Part shown: in pieces, positions 1-8,175 of the stretch | How positions within the stretch are numbered: the stretch's first letter is position 1 | How the letters are laid out: every line of letters starts with the position of its first letter | From: Lachnospiraceae oral taxon 107 str. F0167 | Lineage (GTDB): Bacteria; Bacillota; Clostridia; Lachnospirales; Lachnospiraceae | Assembly (NCBI GenBank): GCA_000209465.1 | Contig: GL890602.1 | Span: 1-47,583 of the forward strand | DNA: 47,583 bases | Reading direction: 5' to 3' | Made by a program: the position numbers and the translations under genes | The notes under the pieces: model-generated | What the model was told of the DNA's origin: nothing | The model's input: only the letters and a program-made list of their open reading frames with translations | Database searches by the model: none

Positions 1-1
1 A

Positions 2-742
2 CAGGCAGTTGTTGATAAGATGAACAGAAAGTCATCTACAGCAGAGCTTATAGCTGCACTTGATGCATTAAATCAGGCAGTAAAAGATGCGGGCGGAAAA
101 ACATATGAACCTGACAACAACAAGGGCGGCGGCGGAAGCCGTGGCGGTCGTGGAGGCTCAGGTGGCGGAAGCTCAAGCGGCTCAGGTAAGAGAGTCAATT
201 ACGATACCAAGATCCTTACAGTAGGTCAGGACGGTAATTGGGAGCTTATAAATCCTGATGAAGCTGCAGGAAACCTTAATAAGAGTAAATGGAAATTTAA
301 CTTAAAGACCGGCGGTAATGCTAAGGGATGGGCTTATTTAAGCTATACATTCGAAGGCAAGACAAAGTCTGAGTGGTATCACTTCGGTGAAGACGGTGTA
401 ATGAATTCAGGATGGTTTGTAGAGAATGGCAGATGGTATTATCTGTCAATGGATCACAACGGATTCTACGGAGAAATGATCAGAGGATGGCATTTTGACG
501 GAGCCGACAGTAAGTGGTATTATCTTAACCCAAGCAACGGTTCAATGCATACAGGCTGGTTAAAGGATGGAAATGAGTTCTACTATTTGAATCCTACAGC
601 ACAGCAGCAGACTTGGTTCTATGATAATGAAACAGGCAGATGGAATTTCGGTCATGTTAATTCAAGACCATATGGTTCAATGTATCAGAACGAAACAACA
701 CCTGACGGTTATACTGTAAATGAAAACGGAGCTTGGAGATAA
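2..742 (+). CDS. Cell-wall/choline-binding repeat surface protein, 3' part
   Basis: The frame is open back to the first bases of the window, so this is the C-terminal 246 residues of a longer gene whose start lies outside. A short charged helical stretch is followed by a Gly/Ser-rich linker (about residues 42-62 of the visible part) and then by aromatic repeats of the choline-binding type: GWAYL, SEWYHFGEDG, SGWFVENGRWYYL, KWYYLNPSNGSMHTGW, EFYYLN. Such repeats anchor exported proteins to teichoic acid or other wall polymers, so the protein is probably extracellular; its catalytic or adhesive part, if any, is upstream. The last repeats are degenerate (QQTWFYDN, NENGAWR). A strong terminator follows, so it ends its transcript. 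Confidence 0.85.
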   Translation, partial: QAVVDKMNRKSSTAELIAALDALNQAVKDAGGKTYEPDNNKGGGGSRGGRGGSGGGSSSGSGKRVNYDTKILTVGQDGNWELINPDEAAGNLNKSKWKFNLKTGGNAKGWAYLSYTFEGKTKSEWYHFGEDGVMNSGWFVENGRWYYLSMDHNGFYGEMIRGWHFDGADSKWYYLNPSNGSMHTGWLKDGNEFYYLNPTAQQQTWFYDNETGRWNFGHVNSRPYGSMYQNETTPDGYTVNENGAWR

Positions 743-779
743 TCTATAAATTTAGATAATCTTTGGTTTCAAGACAATG

Positions 780-803
780 GGGGTGCTTAGGCACCCCTTT
801 ATT
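780..803 (+). terminator. Rho-independent terminator of the surface protein gene
   Basis: GGGGTGC (780-786), loop TTAG, GCACCCC (791-797), then TTTATT. It lies 38 bases after the stop codon. Confidence 0.85.
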
Positions 804-812
804 GACAGTAAA

Positions 813-852
813 AAGGGAGTATAAAAATGATGATTCATTTTTATACTCCCTT
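813..852 (-). terminator. Terminator of upp, 18-bp perfect stem
   Basis: AAGGGAGTATAAAAATGA (813-830) pairs perfectly with 835-852 around a 4-base loop. On the minus strand the stem is followed by TTTTT, so it terminates upp; the + side is AT-rich enough to act in both directions. Confidence 0.85.
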
Positions 853-868
853 ATTTTATATATTATAT

Positions 869-1498
869 TTACTTTGTTCCGAATATTCTGTCTCCGGCAT
901 CTCCAAGTCCCGGGCAGATATAGGCATCTGAGTTTAGTTGTCTGTCCAAATGTCCTACATATATCTGTACATCAGGATGTGCTTCTTCCAAAGCTTTCAG
1001 ACCTTCAGGAGCGGCTATGATGCACATAAATTTGATCTTTTTACCGCCATGCTTTTTTATCTGAGAAATAGCATCAATGGCGGAACCTCCTGTTGCAAGC
1101 ATAGGATCTGTAACTACTATGATTCTCTCCTCGATAGGATTTGGTAATTTACAATAATATTCTACAGGTGTATGTGTTTCTTCATCCCTATAAAGTCCGA
1201 TATGGCCTACCTTTGATGCCGGTACAAGGTTTAAAATACCGTCCACCATGCCAAGTCCTGCTCTAAGTATAGGTACTATTGCCATTTTTCTACCGGAAAT
1301 CACCTCTGTCATACAGGTTTCAAGAGGGGTTTCAACCTCAACTTTTTCTGTAGGAAGATCGTTTAATGCTTCATAACCCATCAACATAGCAATTTCTCCG
1401 ACAAGAGACCTGAATTCATTGGTTCCTGTATTTTTATCACGAAGAATTGATATCTTATGCTGAACCAATGGATGATTATTAATATAAACTTTTGACAT
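869..1498 (-). CDS. upp: Uracil phosphoribosyltransferase
   Basis: Converts uracil and PRPP to UMP in pyrimidine salvage, in the cytosol. The 209-residue length is the family norm. Visible family motifs are RAGLGMVDG, the PRPP-binding stretch [13 protein letters not shown], and the C-terminal [16 protein letters not shown] that contacts uracil. I chose the ATG at 1498 ([10 protein letters not shown]) because GAGGTG sits 5 bases upstream; the in-frame TTG at 1510 would place the start inside the ribosome binding site. It is a single-gene unit closed by the long hairpin at 813-852, with a TATAAT hexamer about 50 bases upstream of the start (1546-1551, minus strand). Confidence 0.97.
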   Translation of the reverse strand: MSKVYINNHPLVQHKISILRDKNTGTNEFRSLVGEIAMLMGYEALNDLPTEKVEVETPLETCMTEVISGRKMAIVPILRAGLGMVDGILNLVPASKVGHIGLYRDEETHTPVEYYCKLPNPIEERIIVVTDPMLATGGSAIDAISQIKKHGGKKIKFMCIIAAPEGLKALEEAHPDVQIYVGHLDRQLNSDAYICPGLGDAGDRIFGTK

Positions 1499-1585
1499 TT
1501 TACACCTCAATCTAAAATTCCTAAAACTAAAAATTACTATTTTTTATTATAGTTCAAAAAAATGTATAAGTACATAGAAAAAACA

Positions 1586-2398
1586 TTATTTAGTGCTTGG
1601 AGAATATTTTACAAGTACATAGTCCCCAAGTTCATGTGACATAGGAATGGCTATAAAAATATCACCACCTGATTCATAGGAAAATACTTTGGGGAAGCCC
1701 TCATTAATATCATTTTCCTTTATAAGAGGGAAGTCCGCATCATCCAATAAAGCTTTTAATATATCTACATTTAGAGTTTTTTTATATTCTTCAAAACCCG
1801 CCGCCTGAGCATTGGTAGCATTTTCAAGTACCACATCATCAGAGAGTATATAATTTGCTATGGTAAGCGGGTCTGCATAATCCGAGAGCCCGATACTTTT
1901 GCCTGTTTCAAGATTTATATTATTTGTAAAGAATACCTTTTTACTTTGACCGCCATCCTTTACCGTACCGGTATAAACTATACTGATTCTGTTTCTGCTC
2001 TGATTTTTAATGGTGTATTTTATATCAACATTTGAATCGGGATTTGAAGCAAACGAGTTCAGGGAAAGTTTGGCATTATCTTCAATCAATGTATTTATAT
2101 TGCTTTTAGAATCTATGCCGGCAAGCCTCGGATATGATATTTTAGACTTATCCTTTGAAAAACTTTGTGAACTGTCTGTAATACCGGCTTTGGAAGCGGG
2201 CTTGGACTCAGAAGCTGCGGTCTTTGAAGACTCCGCTTCGGATAGTTTTTCTTTATCGGCTGATATGGTGGTGGCTGACATAGTGCCGTTTGCCTGTGTT
2301 GTCATAATACTTTTTAAATCGGAAGTTTCTTTTTTCTTGCAACCTGTAAAAATTAAAGGTAATATAATGATTACCGAACATAAAAATAATCTTCTCAT
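1586..2398 (-). CDS. Lipoprotein with RsiV/DUF3298-like domain
   Basis: 270 residues. The N-terminus is a lipoprotein signal, MRRLFLCSVIIILPLIFTGC, with the lipidated cysteine at residue 20, so the protein should be tethered to the outer face of the membrane. A Ser/Lys/Ala-rich low-complexity spacer (about 25-85) precedes a folded domain starting at SYPRLAG. Its pattern resembles DUF3298/DUF4163 domains found in RsiV anti-sigma factors and PdaC: IN.LIEDNAKLS, then ISIVYTGTVKDGG, then NINLETGKSIGLSDY. No RsiV cytoplasmic helix is present and no sigma factor gene is adjacent, so a regulatory role is not indicated. TGGAGGC precedes the start. The function is unknown. Confidence 0.75.
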   Translation of the reverse strand: MRRLFLCSVIIILPLIFTGCKKKETSDLKSIMTTQANGTMSATTISADKEKLSEAESSKTAASESKPASKAGITDSSQSFSKDKSKISYPRLAGIDSKSNINTLIEDNAKLSLNSFASNPDSNVDIKYTIKNQSRNRISIVYTGTVKDGGQSKKVFFTNNINLETGKSIGLSDYADPLTIANYILSDDVVLENATNAQAAGFEEYKKTLNVDILKALLDDADFPLIKENDINEGFPKVFSYESGGDIFIAIPMSHELGDYVLVKYSPSTK

Positions 2399-2657
2399 TT
2401 TGCCTCCATATAAATTGATTTATTTCTTTACATTATACATTAAAAGTGAAAAAAGAAATATTAAATATAGCTTATAATTTATACATATACAGGCATTCGA
2501 TTAAGTTATTTTAAAGGAATGATTTTATATAATTTATTTAAAATATTTGTTAAATATGTTAGAATAATGCTGAAATGTATCCGGTGATAATGCCATAGGA
2601 GTTGTGGTGGATTCCATATATCACAGATATATATTGAAAAAATAATAGGAGAGGGAT

Positions 2658-3323
2658 ATGGCATTTATCAGTGTTTTTGATGTACTCGGACCTAATATGA
2701 TAGGACCTTCAAGTTCACATACGGCAGGTGCATGTGTAATAGCATTTTTAGCAAGAAAAATGCTTGGAAACAGTCCGAAGAAAGTAGAATTTATTTTATA
2801 TGGCTCTTTTGCAAATACCTATAAAGGTCATGGAACCGACAGGGCGTTGCTTGGCGGACTTATGGGCTTTGGTACGGATGATGTAAGAATTCGTGATTCC
2901 TTTAATATTGCTGATGAAAGGGGGATTGAATATAAATTTACACCTGACAGTGAGCTTACAGATATACATCCGAATACTGTGGATGTATGTATGGAGGATG
3001 AGAGCGGAAATAGAGTAGTTGTAAGAGGAGAGTCTCTTGGAGGCGGAAAAGTACGCATAGTAAAGATAGACAGGGTGGATATTGATTTTTCCGGAGAGTA
3101 CAGTGCTATAATTTTGGTGCATAGAGACAGACCGGGTGTTATTGCGTATATTACAAAGATTTTGAGTGAGCATAATATAAATATTGCATTTATGAAATTA
3201 TACAGGGAGTCAAAGGGTAATAAGGCATATACCATTATAGAGTCGGATGAAATGATTACTCCGGATATAAAGTCAGGGCTGTATAAAAATGAGCATATAT
3301 CACAGGTAATGATCGTTCAATAG
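2658..3323 (+). CDS. sdaAB: L-serine dehydratase, iron-sulfur-dependent, beta subunit
   Basis: With the next gene it forms the oxygen-sensitive [4Fe-4S] enzyme that deaminates L-serine to pyruvate and ammonia. The 221 residues begin with the beta-fold signature DVLGPNMIGPSSSHTAGA and end in an ACT domain (about 150-221, IILVHRDRPGVIAYITKILS) that may bind serine or a regulator. The AGGAG-AGGG ribosome site precedes the ATG. The stop is 8 bases before sdaAA. The upstream 260 bases carry no clear gene; a weak TTTAAA-17-TAGAAT promoter can be proposed near 2540-2570. Confidence 0.95.
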   Translation: MAFISVFDVLGPNMIGPSSSHTAGACVIAFLARKMLGNSPKKVEFILYGSFANTYKGHGTDRALLGGLMGFGTDDVRIRDSFNIADERGIEYKFTPDSELTDIHPNTVDVCMEDESGNRVVVRGESLGGGKVRIVKIDRVDIDFSGEYSAIILVHRDRPGVIAYITKILSEHNINIAFMKLYRESKGNKAYTIIESDEMITPDIKSGLYKNEHISQVMIVQ

Positions 3324-3331
3324 GAGAATTT

Positions 3332-4195
3332 ATGGATTTTAATAATGCAAAAGGACTTTTAGAACTTTGTGATAATAATAATTTATCTATTTCAGAAGTG
3401 ATGAAGATAAGGGAATTTGAAGAGGGAATAAGTTCAAAAGAAGAAATAAAAAATAAAATGAAAAGAGTCCTTGAAATTATGAGAGACTCTGCAACAATGC
3501 CTGTAAATACTCCTATAAAATCAATGGGAGGACTTATAGGCGGTGAAGCGGGAAAATTAAATAAGTACAGGGAAAAAAGTATAGGAGGTGTTCTTTTAAA
3601 TAAAGCGATAATGTATGCTATGGCAGTGCTTGAGTGCAATGCATCTATGGGACTTATAGTGGCGGCACCTACAGCAGGCTCATCAGGAGTAGTGCCGGGA
3701 CTTATTTTGGCAATACAGGATGAATATTCATTTTCCGATGAAAAAGTGATGGATGCTTTATTTACAGCAGGAGCCATAGGCTATCTCGCAATGAGAAATG
3801 CCACCGTTGCAGGAGCGGTAGGCGGTTGTCAGGCGGAGATGGGTGTAGCGGCATCTATGGCTGCTGCAGGAGCTGTGGAACTTATGGGAGGCAGCCCGAG
3901 ACAATGTCTGGATGCAGCATCCACAGTGCTTATGAATATGCTTGGATTGGTATGCGATCCTGTGGGAGGGCTTGTAGAATATCCCTGTCAAAACAGAAAT
4001 GCATCGGGAGTGGCAAATGCTTTGGTGGCGGCTGAACTTTCACTTTCAGGTATCAAGCAGCTTATACCATTTGATGAGATGCTTGATACAATGTATAAAA
4101 TAGGCAAAAGAATGCCGGTTGAACTTAGAGAGACTGCACTTGGAGGTTGTGCAGTCACTCCAAGTGCATGTGATGCCTGTAAAAAATGTATGTAA
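3332..4195 (+). CDS. sdaAA: L-serine dehydratase, iron-sulfur-dependent, alpha subunit
   Basis: The catalytic subunit, 287 residues, usual length for the two-subunit clostridial type. Cluster-binding and catalytic signatures are AAPTAGSSGVVPG, the CDPVGGLVEYPCQNRNASG segment, and a cysteine-rich C-terminus with Cys at 273, 280, 283 and 286. Translationally close to sdaAB (8-base gap, GGAG in the gap), so the two are one operon. No clear terminator follows; the converging hydroxyacyl-CoA dehydrogenase gene begins its 3' end 28 bases later, with only AT-rich DNA between. Confidence 0.95.
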   Translation: MDFNNAKGLLELCDNNNLSISEVMKIREFEEGISSKEEIKNKMKRVLEIMRDSATMPVNTPIKSMGGLIGGEAGKLNKYREKSIGGVLLNKAIMYAMAVLECNASMGLIVAAPTAGSSGVVPGLILAIQDEYSFSDEKVMDALFTAGAIGYLAMRNATVAGAVGGCQAEMGVAASMAAAGAVELMGGSPRQCLDAASTVLMNMLGLVCDPVGGLVEYPCQNRNASGVANALVAAELSLSGIKQLIPFDEMLDTMYKIGKRMPVELRETALGGCAVTPSACDACKKCM

Positions 4196-4223
4196 AATAA
4201 TTTTAAAATTAAATTTTTAAAAT

Positions 4224-5168
4224 TTAATTATATTTATAGAATCCTTCGCCTGCGTTTATACCTGTCTTACCCTCGGAAATATATTTTTCAAGTATTGCTT
4301 TTATCTTTCCCTGTACAGTGGAAGAGTCATTTGAGCGAGGGTCATTGGATACAACATTTAATGCGGTATTTAGGCCTATTATATCAAGAATTTGGAATGG
4401 ACCATATGGCGAGCCTGTGCCCATCCTCCATGTAAGATCAATGGTGGCAGGGTCAGCAACTTCATTTGCAAGCAGCATTTGACCTGCATTTAAAAATGGT
4501 ATAAGCATGGAGTTTAATATATATCCGGGCTGTTCCTTGCTAAGGCGAAGAGGAATCATCCTGATATCGGCTGCAAATTCTGCCACCTTTTCGTAAGCGT
4601 CTTTTGATGTGGCATCATGCCCCATGATTTCTGCCGTATTGCTGATCCAGATATTATTTGCAAAGTGGATTGCAAGATATTTTTCCGGTCTGCTTAAATA
4701 AGAACGGAACATACTTGGAATCATACTTGAGGAATTTGTGGCAACTATTGTTTTTTCCTCAAGGTATGGATCAAGGGTTTTATAAAATGAAATTTTAGCC
4801 TCAGGGTTTTCAGCCATACTTTCAATTATAAGGTCTGCATTCTTGCAAGCCTCTTCAAAGCTTGTAGTAAGGACTATTTCTTTATAAGCTCTTTCAGTAG
4901 CTTCCAATAGATTGTCTATGTAAGCTTCATTAACTGATTCCGAACCGGAAAACATCCCTCTTGGAAGAGTATTACCTGTTCCGATATTTTTCTTAGCCTC
5001 ATTTAAAGTGTGCTTGTATATATTGTATAATCTATCTAATTTTGGCCTTGTTCTTCCTATAGAATCTTCAGTTCTTAGCCATATCTTTACATTAAAACCG
5101 CAAAATGCAGTTTGAAATGCTATCTGCGAGCCCAGTACTCCTCCACCTGCAACAGTTATATTCTTCAT
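4224..5168 (-). CDS. 3-hydroxyacyl-CoA dehydrogenase family protein
   Basis: 314 residues, about the size of a stand-alone 3-hydroxybutyryl-CoA dehydrogenase. The N-terminal NAD-binding fold shows GGGVLGS (residues 8-14). The catalytic region reads AIHFANNIWISNTAEIMGH, which carries the conserved His and Glu but departs from the classic HFFNPVP motif, so the substrate may not be the usual acetoacetyl-CoA. The C-terminal helical domain (about 195-314) has the family's MGTGSPYGPFQILDIIGLN. No thiolase, crotonase or acyl-CoA dehydrogenase lies nearby, so this is not the butyrate cluster. GGAGGT precedes the ATG. Confidence 0.85.
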   Translation of the reverse strand: MKNITVAGGGVLGSQIAFQTAFCGFNVKIWLRTEDSIGRTRPKLDRLYNIYKHTLNEAKKNIGTGNTLPRGMFSGSESVNEAYIDNLLEATERAYKEIVLTTSFEEACKNADLIIESMAENPEAKISFYKTLDPYLEEKTIVATNSSSMIPSMFRSYLSRPEKYLAIHFANNIWISNTAEIMGHDATSKDAYEKVAEFAADIRMIPLRLSKEQPGYILNSMLIPFLNAGQMLLANEVADPATIDLTWRMGTGSPYGPFQILDIIGLNTALNVVSNDPRSNDSSTVQGKIKAILEKYISEGKTGINAGEGFYKYN

Positions 5169-5282
5169 ATTACCTCCTTAATATCCTATAAAGGACAAAG
5201 ATTATTACAAATTCACAATATTTAATTGTACAAAATACATTATAGCATGTTTAGAAAGATTTGAAAATATATTTCACCATAT

Positions 5283-5335
5283 AGTTAAAGTTTTTACCCA
5301 TAAATCTTTAACTCCGTTAAAATATAGTATATAAT
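5283..5335 (+). promoter_or_regulatory. Promoter with overlapping inverted repeat
   Basis: A perfect 8-base inverted repeat, AGTTAAAG (5283-5290) and CTTTAACT (5306-5313), overlaps a TTAACT -35 hexamer (5308-5313); TATAAT follows at 5330-5335 with 16-base spacing. The arrangement looks like a repressor site for the flavoprotein gene; the regulator is not identifiable. Confidence 0.5.
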
Positions 5336-5372
5336 ATATTGATGAAATGTAAGAGGTTTAAGGAGGTTTCAG

Positions 5373-7472
5373 ATGAGTAAGCAACCTACAAAACGAAACA
5401 GTACCAATATTACAGGGCTTTTGCTGATGGTTTTGGCTGCTGTTATTACTATTGTAATAGCTTTTCCTGTAACAGATGCTGTAAGAAAGAGCATAAAAGA
5501 CAATATAAGATATATTGCAGGTACATATTCCGCCATGGAGAAGGGGTTTGGCGGCAAGGTAAAAGCTATAGTAAAGGTGGGAGAAAACGGGCTGGAAAGT
5601 ATTTCTTTTGAAGGGGGGAAAGAAACTCCCGATATAGGCGGTGCTGCTATAGCGACCATCAATGAGCAGATGAAAAACGGGCTGAGTACCGAGTTTGAAG
5701 CTATAAGCGGTGCAACTGTAACATCCTATGGTATGAAAAGAGCTTTAAGAAAAGCTTTATTAAAGGCTCAGGGCAAAAAGGTAAAGGAAAATATAGTTGT
5801 AAAGTCAGCGGATATTGTGGTAATAGGTGCAGGCGGTGCAGGAATGAGTGCCGCAATTGAGGCTGCACAAAAGGGTGCCACCAATGTAGTGATTTTAGAA
5901 AAGATGCCTTTTACAGGAGGTAATACTGTAAGAGCCACAGGCGGACTTAATGCTTCACAGACATATTATCAACAAAGAGACGGAATAGAGGACAGCAATG
6001 ATCTTTTCTATGAGGATACAATGAAGGGGGGAAAAGAATTAAACGATCCCGCTCTTGTAAGAACTCTGGTTGAAAATTCCGCAGCGGCAGTGGACTGGGT
6101 AAATGAGATAGGCGGTGACCTTTCAGTTGTAGCTCAGTTTGGAGGTGCAAGTGTAAAGAGAATACATAGACCAAGTGATACCTCGGCAGTAGGCCCGATG
6201 CTTGTAAAAACCTTAAATGCGAAGCTCCTTGAACTTGGAATTCCGGTTTTGCTTGAAACAAAGGCGACAAAGATTTTAGCTGATAATGACGGCAAGATAA
6301 CCGGAGTGGAGGCTGAAGATGAAAATGGAGACTTTATTATAAATACCAAGGCTGTAATTCTTGCTACAGGAGGATTTGGTGCAAATCCTGATATGGTGGT
6401 AAAGTATGCGCCTCAGCTTGCAGGCTTTATTACAACCAATCATGCAGGGGCTACAGGTGACGGTATAGAAATGGCTTTGGAACTGGGAGCGGGACTTACA
6501 GATATTGAGCAGATACAGACTCATCCTACAGTAAACCCGGATACCGCAACTATGTATACCGAGGGTGTGCGTGGTAATGGTGCAATACTGGTAAATAATG
6601 ACGGAAACCGTTTTGTAAATGAATTGGAGACCAGAGATGTTGTTTCAGCAGCTATACTTGCACAGCCCGGTGAAGAGAGCTGGCTGGTATTTGATACGGC
6701 GGTAAGAGAGTCTTTGAGTGCTATAGAAAAATATATAAATGAGGGTATTATAGTAGAGGCAAATACTGTTGAAGAACTGGCACAAAAGACAGGTATAAAT
6801 GAAGCAAATCTTGTGGCTACTATGAGCAGATATGCACAAATGCAGCAGGCAGGGGCTGACAGTGATTTTGGAAGGCAGAGCATGGAATTACCTCTCACAC
6901 AACCGCCTTATTTTGCAGGTCGTGTAAAGCCTGCTATTCACCATACAATGGGTGGAGTAAAGATAAATAAAGATACTCAGGTATTAAAGGATGACGGCAG
7001 TGTTATTCCCGGACTTTTTGCAGCCGGTGAAGTAGTCGGCGGTGTACATGGCGCAAACAGGCTGGGTGGAAATGCAGTAGCGGATATTGTGGTATTTGGC
7101 CGCATTGCAGGTAATAATGCAAACGGATATGTACTTGAAAACGGTGGAAATACCGAGAGGACTATTACTGCAAATGATGATGCAAACTTTGAACCTCAGG
7201 ATATAAAGACAGATCTTAAGGACGGTTCATATAAAGGCAGTGCCAAAGGTTTTGGAGGTGATGTTGAGATTACATTTACCGTCACAGGAGGCATTGTAAA
7301 TGATTTATCAATAACCGGAGATAAGGAAACGGCTGAGATAGGTGGAAAGGCAATGGAAAAGATTAAGAGGGGTATGCAGTCAAGCGGAGAGTTTAAAGTT
7401 GACAGTGTATCAGGAGCTTCCATCACTTCAAAGGCTGTGAGTGATGCGTTAAGTAATGCAGCCATACAGTAG
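5373..7472 (+). CDS. Flavocytochrome-c/fumarate-reductase-like FAD protein with two FMN-binding domains
   Basis: 699 residues. A hydrophobic N-terminal segment (about 10-33) targets the protein to or across the membrane. It is followed by an FMN_bind domain with the attachment motif SGATVT at 112-117, an FAD_binding_2 module (GAGGAG at 152-157, GGNTVRATGGLNAS, IHHTMGGVKI, GANRLGGNA), and a second FMN_bind domain near the C-terminus with SGASIT at 680-685. In this family FMN is bound covalently to the last Thr by ApbE, and electrons pass from FMN to FAD to reduce fumarate, urocanate, methacrylate or similar acceptors. The substrate cannot be read from the sequence. AAGGAGGT precedes the ATG. 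It is monocistronic. Confidence 0.9.
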   Translation: MSKQPTKRNSTNITGLLLMVLAAVITIVIAFPVTDAVRKSIKDNIRYIAGTYSAMEKGFGGKVKAIVKVGENGLESISFEGGKETPDIGGAAIATINEQMKNGLSTEFEAISGATVTSYGMKRALRKALLKAQGKKVKENIVVKSADIVVIGAGGAGMSAAIEAAQKGATNVVILEKMPFTGGNTVRATGGLNASQTYYQQRDGIEDSNDLFYEDTMKGGKELNDPALVRTLVENSAAAVDWVNEIGGDLSVVAQFGGASVKRIHRPSDTSAVGPMLVKTLNAKLLELGIPVLLETKATKILADNDGKITGVEAEDENGDFIINTKAVILATGGFGANPDMVVKYAPQLAGFITTNHAGATGDGIEMALELGAGLTDIEQIQTHPTVNPDTATMYTEGVRGNGAILVNNDGNRFVNELETRDVVSAAILAQPGEESWLVFDTAVRESLSAIEKYINEGIIVEANTVEELAQKTGINEANLVATMSRYAQMQQAGADSDFGRQSMELPLTQPPYFAGRVKPAIHHTMGGVKINKDTQVLKDDGSVIPGLFAAGEVVGGVHGANRLGGNAVADIVVFGRIAGNNANGYVLENGGNTERTITANDDANFEPQDIKTDLKDGSYKGSAKGFGGDVEITFTVTGGIVNDLSITGDKETAEIGGKAMEKIKRGMQSSGEFKVDSVSGASITSKAVSDALSNAAIQ

Positions 7473-7487
7473 TATTTAATATAAAAT

Positions 7488-7513
7488 GCCGATATCATAA
7501 GATGTCGGCTTTT
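7488..7513 (+). terminator. Terminator of the flavoprotein gene
   Basis: GCCGATATC (7488-7496), loop ATAA, GATGTCGGC (7501-7509), then TTTT; one G-U pair in a 9-bp stem. Confidence 0.85.
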
Positions 7514-7665
7514 GATTATATAAAAATATAATCCCTGTTTATCAGAGCTCATATCAAAATCGCATAGAAAAACTTATAAAAAATGATGGATAAATTTAGT
7601 ACTTTATGCTAATATTTAAATACTAAAATTAATACCTAAAGAATAAACGATATAGGGGGACAAAA

Positions 7666-8058
7666 TTGCTAATAACCAGAGAAATGGATTATGCCGTAAG
7701 AATCATCAGAGCCTTAAAGGAGGGGACAAAGGTCTCGGCAACGGAAGTGGCTAAAAAAGAACATCTACCACAGGCTATAACATATAAGGTTTTAAACAGC
7801 CTCTTAAAATCTAAGCTTATAGGAAGCATGAGAGGTGTTAACGGGGGCTATTATTTAAAATGTGATCTTTCAAATACTACATTATATGATATTTGTACTG
7901 CTCTGGGTGAGGATATGAGCATCACCGAATGTATAAGAGATGGATATGATTGTATAAATAACAGATGTGGTGAATGTATTTTAAATAAAGAATTCGGCAG
8001 GATACAGAGTTCATTAAATATAGAATTGCAGAAAACAACTTTGGATAAACTTTTATAA
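7666..8058 (+). CDS. Rrf2-family transcriptional regulator
   Basis: 130 residues. The N-terminal winged helix (about 1-65) has the family opening LITREMDYAVRIIRAL and the wing RGVNGGYYL. The C-terminal half has four cysteines in the order C89-x6-C96-x4-C101-x2-C104, suggesting an iron-sulfur or other thiol-based sensor like IscR or NsrR, though spaced differently. Translation most likely starts at the TTG at 7666, because AGGGGG lies 5 bases upstream and no ATG is well placed. Located between two redox genes (the flavoprotein and msrAB), it may answer to oxidative or nitrosative stress; that is inference. Confidence 0.88.
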   Translation: MLITREMDYAVRIIRALKEGTKVSATEVAKKEHLPQAITYKVLNSLLKSKLIGSMRGVNGGYYLKCDLSNTTLYDICTALGEDMSITECIRDGYDCINNRCGECILNKEFGRIQSSLNIELQKTTLDKLL

Positions 8059-8072
8059 GTTTATCCTTTTTT
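8043..8072 (+). terminator. Terminator that contains the Rrf2 stop codon
   Basis: GGATAAAC (8043-8050), loop TTTTATAA, GTTTATCC (8059-8066), then six T. The left arm and the TAA stop are part of the coding sequence. Confidence 0.85.
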
Positions 8073-8093
8073 ATATGTATTTAAGGAATCCAA

Positions 8094-8121
8094 TTGTTAA
8101 AAACAAATAAAATGCTATAAT
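8094..8121 (+). promoter_or_regulatory. Promoter of msrAB
   Basis: TTGTTA (8094-8099), 16 bases, TATAAT (8116-8121). Transcription would begin near 8128, just before the inverted repeat at 8135-8157. Confidence 0.7.
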
Positions 8122-8134
8122 TAAGAAGGATTAT

Positions 8135-8162
8135 GTGGTCAAATGTCTTTTGACCACTTTTA
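8135..8162 (+). promoter_or_regulatory. Inverted repeat in the msrAB leader
   Basis: GTGGTCAAA (8135-8143) and TTTGACCAC (8149-8157) are exact inverted repeats with a 5-base spacer, followed by TTTTAAT. It lies between the promoter and the ribosome site of msrAB, so it can be an operator, an attenuator, or a 5' stabilising hairpin. Confidence 0.5.
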
Positions 8163-8175
8163 ATAAGGAGTAAAA

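Noticed and set aside
763-1020. + strand open frame over the upp 3' end
   Set aside because: It runs over two terminators and lies opposite a certain gene; no family match.
2010-2477. + strand open frame opposite the lipoprotein gene
   Set aside because: A shadow of the coding frame on the other strand; composition mirrors the real gene.
2580-2640. Hairpin-like stretch before sdaAB (GTGATA ... TATCAC) as a glycine or serine riboswitch
   Set aside because: None of the conserved glycine riboswitch segments is present and the pairing is short.
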